Under the pieces are notes generated by a model. It was given only the letters and a program-made list of their open reading frames with translations, did not search any database and was not told the origin of the DNA. A stretch of DNA of 64,000 nt from Deltaproteobacteria bacterium. GTDB lineage: Bacteria; Myxococcota_A; Polyangia; GCA-2747355; JADLHG01. Made by a program: the position numbers and the translations under genes. How positions within the stretch are numbered: the first letter of the stretch is position 1; each line of letters begins with the position of its first letter. The DNA lies in NCBI GenBank assembly GCA_020848905.1, contig JADLHG010000056.1, positions 124,001-188,000 of the forward strand. The letters are read 5' to 3'. Below, piece by piece: positions 19,301 to 28,261 of this stretch.

Positions 19301-22300
19301 TCTGCCAGAGAGAGGTGCCGGCTCTCGAGCAGCGCCCAAAGACGTTGGAGCAGCGGGACGACCTCGCGCCACGCCTCGCGCTGTTCGAGGAGGTGCGATT
19401 GGATCTGCAGCGCGAACGGGTCGTCGGGACGGAGCTCAAGGAGGGCGCGACAGAGCGCCTCGGCGCGGGCCGGGTGCGCGAGCGGGCCCAAGGCGAGCCG
19501 GAGCAGCGACTCGAGCGCGACGCTCTCGAGCTGCGGGTGCCGCGCGTGCGCAAGCTGCCGCATGCGCTCGTAACGTTCCGCCGCCAGGCCCCAGCGCTCG
19601 CCCTCCTCGGCGAGCTCGGCCGCTGCACGCAGCAAGGGGACGGTGCTGCATCCCTCGCGCAGGGCGAGGTCGAGGCACTCCTCGGCCTCCTCGGCTCTCC
19701 CGAGGTCTCGCAACGCCTCGGCCCGCTCGAGCTCCCAGCGTGCGCGCCGCTCGAGGACGGACTCTCGCGCGGCGCGCCGGCCGATCCATTCGGGGAGGCT
19801 CTCGGCGGGGACGAGGTGCCGGACGGAGGCGAGTCCGAGGTCGAGCTCGCGGCTGTCGGCCGACGGCGCAGCGAAGAGCTGCTCGAGAGCGGCGAGGGCC
19901 CGTGGCCGATCCGCGAGCTCCGCCGCCAACTCCGCGACCTCGAGCCAGCGGCCGGCGGTGCCCGCGCGGTTCCCGGTCGGTCGGTTGCCCTCCTCCGCGG
20001 GGGCGGCCGCAAGCCGTTCGAGGAGGTTGAGGAGCTCCCGCCGGTGGCCGAGCTCGCGGGCCAGCGCCGTGGCTCCCCGGAGCGCTTCGAGACTCGTGGG
20101 CAAGACCTCCAGCACGTCGCGATAGGCTCGGTAGGCCTCCGCCGACTGGTCTGTGCGCTGCAGCAGTTGCGCGCGCCGTAGGCCGAAGTGGGCGGCCTCC
20201 TCCCGGCCAGCGGCGAGCCGTGCGCGATGGGCGAGGATCTCGAGCAGTTCTGCGTGGCGGTCGGTCGGGGCGAGGAGCTCGTCGAGGCGGGCCCAGGCCT
20301 CGCGGCGATCGGAGTTCGCGGCGAGCGCGCGACCCAGCTCCAGCTCCTCGGTGTCCGCGTCTCCTCCGTCCCGAGCGACCTCGGCGAGGCGCAGGTGCGC
20401 CTTCGCTAGCAGGGCGTGGCGGTCCTCGCGGCTCCCGCTCGTCTCGTCGCTGTGAAGGGCCTGGGCCAGACGTTCGTAGAGGTCGGCGGCGGCAGCGCGC
20501 GCGCCTCGCTCCCAGGTCTCGTCGGCGAAGAAGTGGAGGGCGGGGACGCACTGCGGGTCGCGGGCGAGAGCACCCGCCAGCGCCTCTCGTGCCTCGTCGC
20601 GCTCCCCGAGGCTGAGGAGGGTCTCGGCGCGACGAACCAGCAGGGCGCGTTGAACCGTCGGACGATGGGCCGCTGCCTCGACCTTGCGAGCGAGGACCTC
20701 GGTCAGGGCCACCCGGTCGTCGGTTCTGGTGAGCAGCGACTCGAGGGCGTCGAGCGACGGCCCGTGGTGCGGGGCGCGACCGAGCGCCGCGTAGAAGCAA
20801 CGCGTGGCTTCCCCCGGCAACTCGGCGCGTCGCAGCCAGAGCTGGCCCGCCTCGTAGAGGCGCTGCGCCTGCGCCAGTGGGCTTGCGGGAGCCGCCGCAG
20901 AGCTCTCCGCCGCTCGGGCGGCTGCGGTGCCGTCGGACCGCGAGAGGTGTACCTCGACGATCCGATCCCAGACCGCCACGGTGGCGCTCTCGTCCTCGAG
21001 GCCCAGATCGAGGGCCCGCCGGTAGTAGCCGACGGCCTCGCGCGGGCGGGCCAGGGCGCGAGAGATCGCTCCGAGGCGCACGCAGAGGGCCGCCTGCGCC
21101 TGCGGCAGAGACGCGCCCTCCCCGAGAGCGAGGGCTTCGTCCAGCGCGGCCCGCGCCGCGGTCCAGGCCTCGAGCCGCTCGTAGAGGGTGCCCAGGCGCG
21201 CAAGCAACCAGGCCTCGGGTGGGCCCAGGGCGCGGGCCTCCTCGAGGGAAGCCACGGCCGCGGTGTGCGCCTCGCGGGCCTCCTCCAGGTCCGCCAGCTC
21301 CGCGAGGAGCGTGCGCCGGAGCGCAGCCTCTCCTTCGGCGGGTACCAGAGGCAACAGGCGACGCAGCGTCGACTCGAGCTCACCTGTCTCGCCCCGCTTG
21401 CGCCGCAGGTCGGCCAGGAGCAGGAGGGCCTCGCGCAGCGGGGCTCCCTCGGCGCGCGCGGAGACCCGCTCGAGGACGCCGAGCGCCGCCTCGTCGTGGT
21501 CGAGGCGCAGCTCCACCCGCCCCAGGCGAAGCCACCCCTCGGTGTCCTCGGCGCCGACGGGGCCTTCGAGCGCCCTGCGCCAGCTGCGCGCGGCGGCCTC
21601 CCATCCACCTCGGCGCTCCTCGACGAGCGCCAGGGCGCGAGCGGCCTCGTTCGCCGACGGCCCTCCCTCCTTGACGGCCCGTTCGAGCGCGGCGGCGGCG
21701 CGCTCTTCGTGGCCCTCCTGCCCGGCCAGCAGGAGGCCTTGGCGCAAGAGCAGCTGGGCGCGCGAGGCGCGATCGGATTCCACGGCGGCCGATCGCCCGA
21801 GGGCCTCGACGATGGCGGCCGTCTCCCCGCGTGCCTCGGCGACCTGCAGCGCCAGTCGCGCGGTTTCGCGGTCCGGCGGACCAAGTGCGAGGGCCGCGGC
21901 GACCTGTTCGGCTGCTGCTGCCAGGTTGCCGAGGGTCGCCGCGTAGAGGGTGGCGAGCTCCCGGTGCAGCGGCAGGCGCCCGGCGGGGTCGGGGACGAGG
22001 AGCAGGGCCTCCCCGAGCACCTCGGCCGCGGCCTCCGGTTGTCCGAGGGTCTCGAGGAGCGCGCCGATGCGTTTCAGCGCCGCGGGGTCTCGGGAGCCGA
22101 GCTCGCGCGCGTGAGTCAGGCGCGCGAGGGCTGCCGGGCGGTCGCCGAAGTGCCCCCAGATCGTCGCGACGCGGAGGTGCGTTCCCACCTGGCCGTCCAC
22201 GTCTCCCCGCGCCGCCGACAGCGCGCAGAGGCGGTCCAGCACGTAGATGGCCTGCGCGGGATCGTCCGCTTCTAGGGCGGCGTCCGCGAGTCCGTTCAGC

Positions 22301-23754
22301 GCCGGTTCGCAACCGGGGTCGAGCTCCAGGGCGCGCTCGTAGTGCCCGCGCGCCGTGCCGGGCTCGCCGAGATGGATGCGATGGAGCTCGCCCAGGGCGA
22401 GGTGCAGGCCGAGCCGTTCCCCGTCGGTGGTGGCCAGGGCGAGCTGGCGCTGCCGGAGCTGGGCCAGCCGCGCCCATTCCCCGAGCTCCGCGTAGAGTCG
22501 CGAGAGGTGGGTCAAGGTCCGCCGGTGGTCCCGCTGCAGCGCGAGAGCCTTCTCGAAGTCCTCGCGAGCCGCCTCGGGGTCCACCTCGAGCAGCGTCGCG
22601 CCGGCCGCCGCCCACGCCAGCACCTCCTCCGTCCGATCGCGGTCCTTGCCGGCCGCCTCCGCGATGCGCCGATACGCGCGGGCGGAGGTCTCGGGGTCCC
22701 CCAGTCGGGCGGCGACGACGGCTTCGGCCAGCGACGCGAAGGGCACGTCTCCGAGATCTCGTCGACACTCCTCGACGAGCGCCAGCGTCTCCTCGTCGTA
22801 GGAGCTGTCGGTGACCATGAGCTGGAGGAGCCGCTCGTAGAGGAACGGGTGCCCCGGTGTCGACTCCAGGCGCTCGCGGTATCGGGCGACGGCCGCGGCG
22901 GGCGGGGTCTCGAGAAGCTCCGCTTCCAGCTCGCGGAAGAGCTCCTTCGCCTCGTCTACCAGATTCAGCCGCCGGATCCGCGTCGAGGTCCCGCCCGGCT
23001 TCCGCGCGGCCGGCTTCTCCGCGAAGGCATAGTCGAGCACCAGCGCGCCGGGGAGGAGCGCCACCTCCTCGAGGGCCACCCCCTCCGTCCTGGGCAGCCG
23101 CCAGCCAGCTCGCGGCAGGGTGTGCAGCAGCGTGGTGGCCAGCGGGTCGAAGAGGACCTCGGTGCAGCCCAGCAAGAACACCGTCGAGCTCTTGCGGGCG
23201 ACGGCCGAGCGCGGCTGGGCGCCAGCCGCCTGAAGGAGCGCCGCCGCGAGGTGGGGGGCGGGCACGGGGAAGGCCTGAAAGACCCGCGCGTCGGAGAGAC
23301 CGACGCGGAGCCATCGCCCTTCGGCGGGGTGCACCGTCCCGCGAAACAGGAACTCGGCGGCGTGCGAGCCCGCCACGACCTGCCCGGCGACCTCGAAGAG
23401 ATTGGGTCGGAACTGGATCCGGACCTGGCGAAACCCGTACGCCGCGCGGTCGAGGCAGCCGCCGAGCCAGGATTGGAAGGGCTCCTCGGCGATGGTCAGG
23501 CGCGCCCGCCGCAGCTGGCAGCGACGGTGGCGGAAGCGTGACGCCCCCCCCGACAGGTCGAAGGGGAACCGGAGGTCCGGGATCTCGAGCTCGAGGCGCT
23601 CCACCTCCACCGGCGAGACGGTGCGTGGCTCGGCGAGGGTGACGAGGCCGCGACCCTCGCTGAGGCTGAGGCCGAACGTTACGGCCGGACGCGCCGAGCT
23701 CGGCGACGTCTCCGCTGAAGTCTCCAAGGCGGGCACGAAACCTGACACTATCAC
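13315..23754 (-). CDS. Giant TPR protein, 3479 residues
   Basis: One uninterrupted frame of 10.4 kb encodes about 3479 residues. Residues 1 to roughly 280 are not TPR: this part is beta-rich with patterns such as LELEIPDLRFPFDLSGGASRF and RVGLSDARVFQAFPVPAPHLA, and I do not recognise it. From about 285 to the end there are dozens of 34-residue TPR units with the usual spacing (A at 8, G/A at 20, P at 32), for example ALELDPGCEPALNGLADAALE. No signal peptide or membrane helix is seen, so it is probably a cytoplasmic scaffold. Giant TPR proteins occur in myxobacterial motility and envelope machines (GltI-type in Myxococcus gliding), but homology is not shown here. The start is uncertain: GTG codons at 23754, 23748 and 23739 are possible and none has a clear ribosome binding site. 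No frameshift is seen. Confidence 0.9.
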   Translation of the reverse strand: MIVSGFVPALETSAETSPSSARPAVTFGLSLSEGRGLVTLAEPRTVSPVEVERLELEIPDLRFPFDLSGGASRFRHRRCQLRRARLTIAEEPFQSWLGGCLDRAAYGFRQVRIQFRPNLFEVAGQVVAGSHAAEFLFRGTVHPAEGRWLRVGLSDARVFQAFPVPAPHLAAALLQAAGAQPRSAVARKSSTVFLLGCTEVLFDPLATTLLHTLPRAGWRLPRTEGVALEEVALLPGALVLDYAFAEKPAARKPGGTSTRIRRLNLVDEAKELFRELEAELLETPPAAAVARYRERLESTPGHPFLYERLLQLMVTDSSYDEETLALVEECRRDLGDVPFASLAEAVVAARLGDPETSARAYRRIAEAAGKDRDRTEEVLAWAAAGATLLEVDPEAAREDFEKALALQRDHRRTLTHLSRLYAELGEWARLAQLRQRQLALATTDGERLGLHLALGELHRIHLGEPGTARGHYERALELDPGCEPALNGLADAALEADDPAQAIYVLDRLCALSAARGDVDGQVGTHLRVATIWGHFGDRPAALARLTHARELGSRDPAALKRIGALLETLGQPEAAAEVLGEALLLVPDPAGRLPLHRELATLYAATLGNLAAAAEQVAAALALGPPDRETARLALQVAEARGETAAIVEALGRSAAVESDRASRAQLLLRQGLLLAGQEGHEERAAAALERAVKEGGPSANEAARALALVEERRGGWEAAARSWRRALEGPVGAEDTEGWLRLGRVELRLDHDEAALGVLERVSARAEGAPLREALLLLADLRRKRGETGELESTLRRLLPLVPAEGEAALRRTLLAELADLEEAREAHTAAVASLEEARALGPPEAWLLARLGTLYERLEAWTAARAALDEALALGEGASLPQAQAALCVRLGAISRALARPREAVGYYRRALDLGLEDESATVAVWDRIVEVHLSRSDGTAAARAAESSAAAPASPLAQAQRLYEAGQLWLRRAELPGEATRCFYAALGRAPHHGPSLDALESLLTRTDDRVALTEVLARKVEAAAHRPTVQRALLVRRAETLLSLGERDEAREALAGALARDPQCVPALHFFADETWERGARAAAADLYERLAQALHSDETSGSREDRHALLAKAHLRLAEVARDGGDADTEELELGRALAANSDRREAWARLDELLAPTDRHAELLEILAHRARLAAGREEAAHFGLRRAQLLQRTDQSAEAYRAYRDVLEVLPTSLEALRGATALARELGHRRELLNLLERLAAAPAEEGNRPTGNRAGTAGRWLEVAELAAELADRPRALAALEQLFAAPSADSRELDLGLASVRHLVPAESLPEWIGRRAARESVLERRARWELERAEALRDLGRAEEAEECLDLALREGCSTVPLLRAAAELAEEGERWGLAAERYERMRQLAHARHPQLESVALESLLRLALGPLAHPARAEALCRALLELRPDDPFALQIQSHLLEQREAWREVVPLLQRLWALLESRHLSLAEELALAIRLARALCRTDAADEGLTVVATAVSRCGSAIEQLASLWLGTREIGLLEAELLVLRALVALRPLEDGPWRRLAEILQSRADAGDARAVLTQALIVVRDTAARARVARALLELRGDLQADAELDALEALRHGDATVEELVRLAQRLAAARRHAEALAVLSDLPVERRSSDELRALTWRLLDATGDHAALAAAQERHADSQASPAKRAEWLAIASRTWIERAGRADDALRCARQALAAQPTALDRAEELARSLANAGATTQALTLLEECAADPGLHGTTQGPRLLCRAARLHLALGTPWREAAELLERALREDPACEEALDALAELYDAHGDEPALLRLLCQKGEVGSSATVRAAALLRAARLLAARPAGRDEALSLARRAEKLSDDPQRLWEVAELQQTLAALEGAEETLTRLAEHPAHGERALARACGLARRRGDAAAQGRYLQQLARLKPDDPLVSHRLIEAYREAENLDGLRASLEALAEREPAARLELAQLCAGPLDDVPAARAAYRALLARDSGHAPALRGLLALSLEAGLYADAVDCLARLHDLEPLDATTLRGQLSLQRATILRDRLADLDGARSAFLDAARELGGGETWAEALRQLVAIGEPEETLSSLQALAHAGLAREGELVRLAALAETHDRTEVAIDAYERLRLIAPSSETTSHLAELLRTLGDSAKAAELHGELAALALARGAADEAARAWLRQAEAFEAAGADDRCRHALRQAVDARPTSAEVTAAVGEALRRTGERRGLAALLEGAFDHGPPEAQPALLEELVALYEAGHEADHAAGARRRLFQLRPDRTDLLVPLLRHALERAELPEARQLLDRCAAGSLLDPTERAEHAAHLAQLELTAERVPEARARALEALAHSPVHPRALRVLRDVGLRTGDYLAVAEAHLALAGDGTDDETVNHLRQAGAALGLLPEQHPRCIEVYQRILALRPEDTRAADALESLLRQRRDPGPLADLLWRQLARLGPPEQRARYLELATLEEQARRPERAEAALRQALALAPEESATLIALVEHLGRHSQWPAAAELLEAHLAGPAAEGPHRAELAEQLGRAYLDHLSQPAPGLRWLRAACTWAPTENGPFERLVALLREQQAYEELALVLEQRVTTLPSARRPPLWEELGQLREHRLRDLRGAAEAYLAAFREQPTPHLPWALRAEELFLRSDAAESSLAVLEESLARVDPSHHARLFARRARVKLRIGQAEGAIADYGHALELDPTLHEAHAALGQCFVLEGRLADAVPHLQEAADHLGDSRKAAACAFRAGQALESLGLPEEALGRYEQAVALDPLMVHAHRALVSHYVRGEAWEKLRVSLSALVATTVEPAERAAWLTQLAQVHVQLGQLDDAAAQYELALASAPEHLPALSALRELCRERGAWPRHAALLRTEIRLTEDPARRVSLKRELGYVLARQLDEPGAAIDALLDAVADDGGDRESGLALLPLLEGAGRHGEAGRLAQELSVGATSVKERRELLLRAALDHQSAGWADEARHLFRRLSSGDDETAHVAAARLLDLAIESGPPALRRATPVRVTAPLGHLALDPPAPAGNATPTSVTMIPALGELAIRELLDASDWEGAADALRSQATTMRDGLGRAELLISLGRLLEERLRRPTDALATYAEAAAAAPQHRATIETWADAAYRHQDWPRAREAYDRLAQLGGAAAVEDFSFRRGVICEAIGDEGSAETHYAQAVIENPSSRPALEGRARLALFRDDTRTAIEALSSLLRLVSVDEIEELTEIREQLGELFLRTGDSHRAREYLEAVLVLDSRRLKAMQLLLTAYEELGEHDASAELLQQMIFRTGDPLVRASLLHHRASILASRLGNEEEAVDCLLKAYDIAPQHAPTLWRLIDYYWQLGDVDSVAQMGDDLSAAVGGTMGAPDLRHVRLAAAALLARQDLETATSLLRHALSEPELTEPALVDLASTVGRGAPVGLVASLIRKSDESGRLRQAAPLVLRDRPKAPGLAELVDELRSR

Positions 23755-23832
23755 TGCGGCTCGGCGGGCGCGAGCGGGCGTCCGGCGGATTCCGAGAGGG
23801 AGCGGGGACAGTCCGGAGCGCCCACTTTGGGG

Positions 23833-23861
23833 TTTTCAGGCACGCGAAAGGCGCGTAGCAT
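23833..23861 (+). promoter_or_regulatory. Predicted promoter for the gene at 23888
   Basis: TTTTCA (23833-23838), 17-bp spacer, TAGCAT (23856-23861), about 26 bases before the GTG start. It lies in the 133-bp divergent gap between the giant TPR gene and this small gene. Confidence 0.4.
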
Positions 23862-23887
23862 TCCCGCCGCTGACGAAGGAGACGGCA

Positions 23888-24340
23888 GTGAAAGATCTAC
23901 GAACCATCGCTTCCGACCCCGAGAAGCGCAAGACACTGATCAAAGACTGCGTCGAGCTGCTGGACAGCGAGGTGAAGTCCAAGACGGGGCTGTCGGGGAT
24001 CGCCGTCAAGACCGCTTACGGGCTCGTGAAGGCCATCAAGCCGGGGGTCGTGGAGGAGTCCTTCGACAACCTCCTCGACGACTTCACGGAGGTCCTTCAG
24101 AGCTACTTCCAGAAGTACCAGGAGGAAGGGAGCCGTGGGACGGTCGAGGCCTACCTCGCCGCCCGCTCGGCGGACGTGGCCGAGAGCCTCCTCGGGATCA
24201 CCGACCGCCGGGCGGCGAAGTCCTCGAGCCGCACCATGGTGAAGGCCTACGAAAAGCTGCGGCCCAAGGGCAAGACCCACGTCGAGTCTGCGGTTCCGCG
24301 CATGGGGCGGATGATCGAGAAACACGCCGCGACGATGTAG
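23888..24340 (+). CDS. Small conserved helical protein (resembles DUF6918)
   Basis: A 150-residue cytoplasmic protein starting at GTG, with GAAGGAGA seven bases upstream. Features: DLRTIASDPEKRKTLIKDCVELLDSEVKSK, a GLSGIAVKTAYGLVKAIKPG segment, a central acidic helical part and a C-terminal LRPKGKTHVESAVPRMG. The pattern matches from memory a conserved actinobacterial and proteobacterial family, which I believe is DUF6918; that name is unverified. No function is known to me. It is divergent from the giant TPR gene and 74 bp upstream of the GIDE-like membrane protein, with which it may be cotranscribed. Confidence 0.85.
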   Translation: MKDLRTIASDPEKRKTLIKDCVELLDSEVKSKTGLSGIAVKTAYGLVKAIKPGVVEESFDNLLDDFTEVLQSYFQKYQEEGSRGTVEAYLAARSADVAESLLGITDRRAAKSSSRTMVKAYEKLRPKGKTHVESAVPRMGRMIEKHAATM

Positions 24341-24414
24341 TTCCTGCTCCCGCGCGGCGGCCCGCTCGCTCGAGGCGTGGCGGGGACCGCCAGGCCTTGT
24401 CATAGTTCCAGGGC

Positions 24415-25131
24415 ATGGCCTATGTGGCGATCGTCGTCCTCCTCGCCGCTGCCCCCGTGCTGGGGGTGCTCGCTCTGCGCTCCGGGGGGGCGGCCCTACG
24501 CGCCGGACGCCTCCTGCGCACCCTCGGGGGAGCGCGGCGGGAGGGCTACGGCCGGCTCGGTGCCGGTCGCGTCGCGGTCATCGGCAGGATTCAGCCGATC
24601 GACCTCCTGACGGCCCCGGGGTCTCGCCGGTCCGCCGTGTACGTCGCCCACGCGCTGGATCAGTGGGAGGCGCGCGGAGCAGTCGTGGGGGCAGGGGGAT
24701 CTTGGGTGCGCGTGGCCCAGCTCGAGGAGGCCGCGCCCTTCGAGCTCTCCGACGGTCAGCTCGCCTTCCTGGTCGACCCGACGGGGGCCGAGGTCGTAGC
24801 CCCCACCCGCGCCTTCTCCGAGATCCCCGACGGCGGGCCCCCGCTGCGGCACAGCGAGGGGGTGCTCGAACCGGGCCGCGAGGTGTTCGTGGCGGGCTGG
24901 TTACGCCACGAGGCGGGCGGCGAGCCCTCGGCGCTCTATCGCGGCGACACGGTTCGGCGCGTCCTGGCAGCCTCGCCCGACCAGCCGCTCTTCGTCACGC
25001 CCCTGGCAGGAGCCCGGTGCAGGCTCGCGCTCGTCCTGGCGCAGGGCGCGCTCGCCGGAGCGGTCGCCTGCGTGGGGCTCGGTCTGTCCCTCTACGGTGC
25101 GGCGAGGCTCTTGCGGGGACTGCTACCGTGA
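24415..25131 (+). CDS. GIDE-like domain membrane protein
   Basis: A 238-residue protein with one membrane helix at each end (residues 3-22 and about 205-232) and a soluble domain between. The domain has the order seen in GIDE-type proteins (the domain first named from mitochondrial E3 ligase MUL1): GRVAVIGRIQPIDLLTAP, RRSAVYVAHALDQWE, PFELSDGQLAFLVDPTGAEVVAP and a late PLFVTPLAG. Bacterial members lack the RING finger and are of unknown role, probably envelope-associated. There is no ribosome binding site stronger than CAGGGC before the ATG. It is convergent with ppiD; the two stop codons are separated by only four bases. Confidence 0.75.
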   Translation: MAYVAIVVLLAAAPVLGVLALRSGGAALRAGRLLRTLGGARREGYGRLGAGRVAVIGRIQPIDLLTAPGSRRSAVYVAHALDQWEARGAVVGAGGSWVRVAQLEEAAPFELSDGQLAFLVDPTGAEVVAPTRAFSEIPDGGPPLRHSEGVLEPGREVFVAGWLRHEAGGEPSALYRGDTVRRVLAASPDQPLFVTPLAGARCRLALVLAQGALAGAVACVGLGLSLYGAARLLRGLLP

Positions 25132-25135
25132 CTAG

Positions 25136-26845
25136 CTAGCTAGCTTCGGTCGGGGCGAGGCTCTGGCAGGGGGTGTACGCGGGGGCAGGCGCGGCCGTCG
25201 CCCGGCGCTTGGCCCCCGGCTCCTCGGCTACCGGCGCCGACAGGATGGACGGGGTCACCTTGATCTCGTTCGCCTTGAGGGCGGCCGTGCAGACCTCGTG
25301 CACGTGGGTTCGGAGCATCCGTACGAACTTCTGGATCTGCACCTGCTCGGTCAGCTCGTCCTTCTTCTTGGTCCACTCGCCCATGTCGGGTTCCGTGCGG
25401 TCGTCGCAGGAGACGAGGTAGACCACGCGCCCGATCACGTACGGCTCGCTGGCCGTTTCTCCCTTCTTCAGCTTGAAGGCGGCGCTGCTCAGGGGCTCCG
25501 AGATCCCCACGCCCGGCACGAGGTGCTGCGCGCTGCGGTTGAACAGGGAGGTCTTGGCCAGCTTGAGGGGACTGCGGTCGGGTTTGGCCGCCTGGCTCGC
25601 TGGCGCGTCCTTTCCCTCCTTCGCCTCGGCCTCCGGCTTGGCGCCCTCGCTTCCCTCCTCCGGAGTGAAGAGATCTCCGAGCTTCTCCCCGGCCCGTGCG
25701 CGCTTGATGAACGCGGCGGCGGAGGTCTTGGCGAGCTGGAGGGCTGCGTCGTCCGTGGCCATCTGTCGCGCGATCTCGTCCTCCGCCTGCGCGGGGGTCA
25801 GGTCTCCCTGCCTCGTCCCCGCCACCTTCACGACGACGAAGGCGTCCTTCTCCTCGATGACTGACGAGAGGGATCCTTCCTTCAGTCCGGCGACCGCCTT
25901 GTCCACCGCCGGCCCGAGCCCCGTCGCGTCGACGTTCCGCCAGCCCAGGTAGCCGCCGGCTCCCTTGGTGTCCGGGTCCTCGGACTCCGTCTTCGCCACC
26001 TCCGTGAAGCTCGCGCCTCCCTGCAGCCGTTTCAGCGCCGCCTCGGCCTTGCGGCGCGCCTTCTCCTTGCCGCCTCCGCTCGCGCTCGTCTTCAGCACGA
26101 GGAGCTGCACCTGCTTCGGCAGCTTGACGTAGGCCGACTTGTTGGCCTCGTAGTGCTTCCGGATCTTGTCCTTGTTGGCGGCGGCGAAGGCCTTGACCGC
26201 CGCCTCATCCAGCGCCACCTGGCTCTTGAGGTCCGTCGGAGAGAAGCGCACGTAGGCCAGCTTGACCTGCGTGTTCTTGTGCATGAAGTCGGCCTTCACC
26301 TCCTCCTCCGACACCTTCACGCTCCCCCGCAGGTACCCGCGCATCTTGTCGGCCAGCAGCTCGCGCGTCTGGTGCTCCTTGAACTTCTTCACCGACACGC
26401 CCCAGTACCAGCGGGCGTACCGGGAGAAGCGGTCGTAGTCGAACTTGCCGTCCTCTCCCATCATGAGCGGGCGGGGCTGCCCGAGGGCCATGTACCTCCC
26501 CTTGAGGAGCATGTCCTCGATCTCCTTCGCGGGGATGCGGAGGCCCACCTTGAGCGCCTCCTCCGCCAGCAGCTCGCGCACGATGAGCTGGTCCATCACG
26601 ATCCCGCGGAGCTGGACGAGCTGCGTTTCGTCCTGGACCTGCTGTTCTTTCAGCCCGGCCACGGCCATCGCGTAGGTGAAGTCGCTGGTGGAGAGGGTGT
26701 TTCCCGCCACCCGCGCCGCGTACGTCGTGCTGGTGGTGCAGCCGGCCGACTGCGGGCCGAAGTTCACCACGAAGACCGCGATGATGATGCCGAAGAAGAT
26801 GTAGATGATGAAAGAACGCGAATGCTTCCGCATTTGATCGAGCAT
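25136..26845 (-). CDS. ppiD: PpiD/SurA-type periplasmic peptidyl-prolyl isomerase
   Basis: A 569-residue inner-membrane-anchored chaperone/isomerase facing the periplasm, aiding folding of outer-membrane and secreted proteins. The N-terminus MLDQMRKHSRSFIIYIFFGIII is the typical PpiD anchor. A SurA-N-like helical domain follows (about 35-220) with YAARVAGNTLSTSDF and the LIVRELLAEEALKVG helix. The parvulin domain is at about 240-350 (FTEVAKTESEDPDTKGAGGYLGW, then AFVVVKV). A second, poorly conserved isomerase-like part and a Lys/Glu/Pro-rich linker follow. Isomerase activity is uncertain because PpiD parvulin domains are often inactive. The ATG is preceded by GGAG at good spacing and a promoter is visible upstream. 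It is divergent from mreB and convergent with the GIDE-like gene. Confidence 0.9.
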   Translation of the reverse strand: MLDQMRKHSRSFIIYIFFGIIIAVFVVNFGPQSAGCTTSTTYAARVAGNTLSTSDFTYAMAVAGLKEQQVQDETQLVQLRGIVMDQLIVRELLAEEALKVGLRIPAKEIEDMLLKGRYMALGQPRPLMMGEDGKFDYDRFSRYARWYWGVSVKKFKEHQTRELLADKMRGYLRGSVKVSEEEVKADFMHKNTQVKLAYVRFSPTDLKSQVALDEAAVKAFAAANKDKIRKHYEANKSAYVKLPKQVQLLVLKTSASGGGKEKARRKAEAALKRLQGGASFTEVAKTESEDPDTKGAGGYLGWRNVDATGLGPAVDKAVAGLKEGSLSSVIEEKDAFVVVKVAGTRQGDLTPAQAEDEIARQMATDDAALQLAKTSAAAFIKRARAGEKLGDLFTPEEGSEGAKPEAEAKEGKDAPASQAAKPDRSPLKLAKTSLFNRSAQHLVPGVGISEPLSSAAFKLKKGETASEPYVIGRVVYLVSCDDRTEPDMGEWTKKKDELTEQVQIQKFVRMLRTHVHEVCTAALKANEIKVTPSILSAPVAEEPGAKRRATAAPAPAYTPCQSLAPTEAS

Positions 26846-26937
26846 GACTCACTCCGTGCGTGCTACGGGGGCCTCCCCGTCGAGAAGGGCTGCGAGAATG
26901 GCCGCACTTCTCGAGGTGCCCGGCCACCGGAGGACGC

Positions 26938-26966
26938 AACTTACCAGAAGCGTTACGGGGGTTCAA
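26938..26966 (-). promoter_or_regulatory. Predicted promoter for ppiD
   Basis: On the minus strand TTGAAC (26966-26961), 17-bp spacer, TAAGTT (26943-26938), giving a leader of about 85 bases before the ppiD ATG. Confidence 0.55.
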
Positions 26967-27026
26967 CGCAGCAGGGTGCCGGGGCCGTCAATCGTGGAGA
27001 TGTTGCGCATAACAATTCAAAAATAA

Positions 27027-28196
<1,170 letters not shown>

Positions 28197-28261
28197 GTCC
28201 GTTGCCGGGACCCGAGAGGGATGCGCCCCCAGGGGACCTCGTGGAGCTCGTCGGGTGACCC

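Noticed and set aside
15805-20181. Several 400-625 codon plus-strand frames opposite the giant TPR gene
   Set aside because: All are antisense shadows; composition is Arg/Ala/Gly/Pro-rich without motifs, while the minus strand has regular TPR units throughout.
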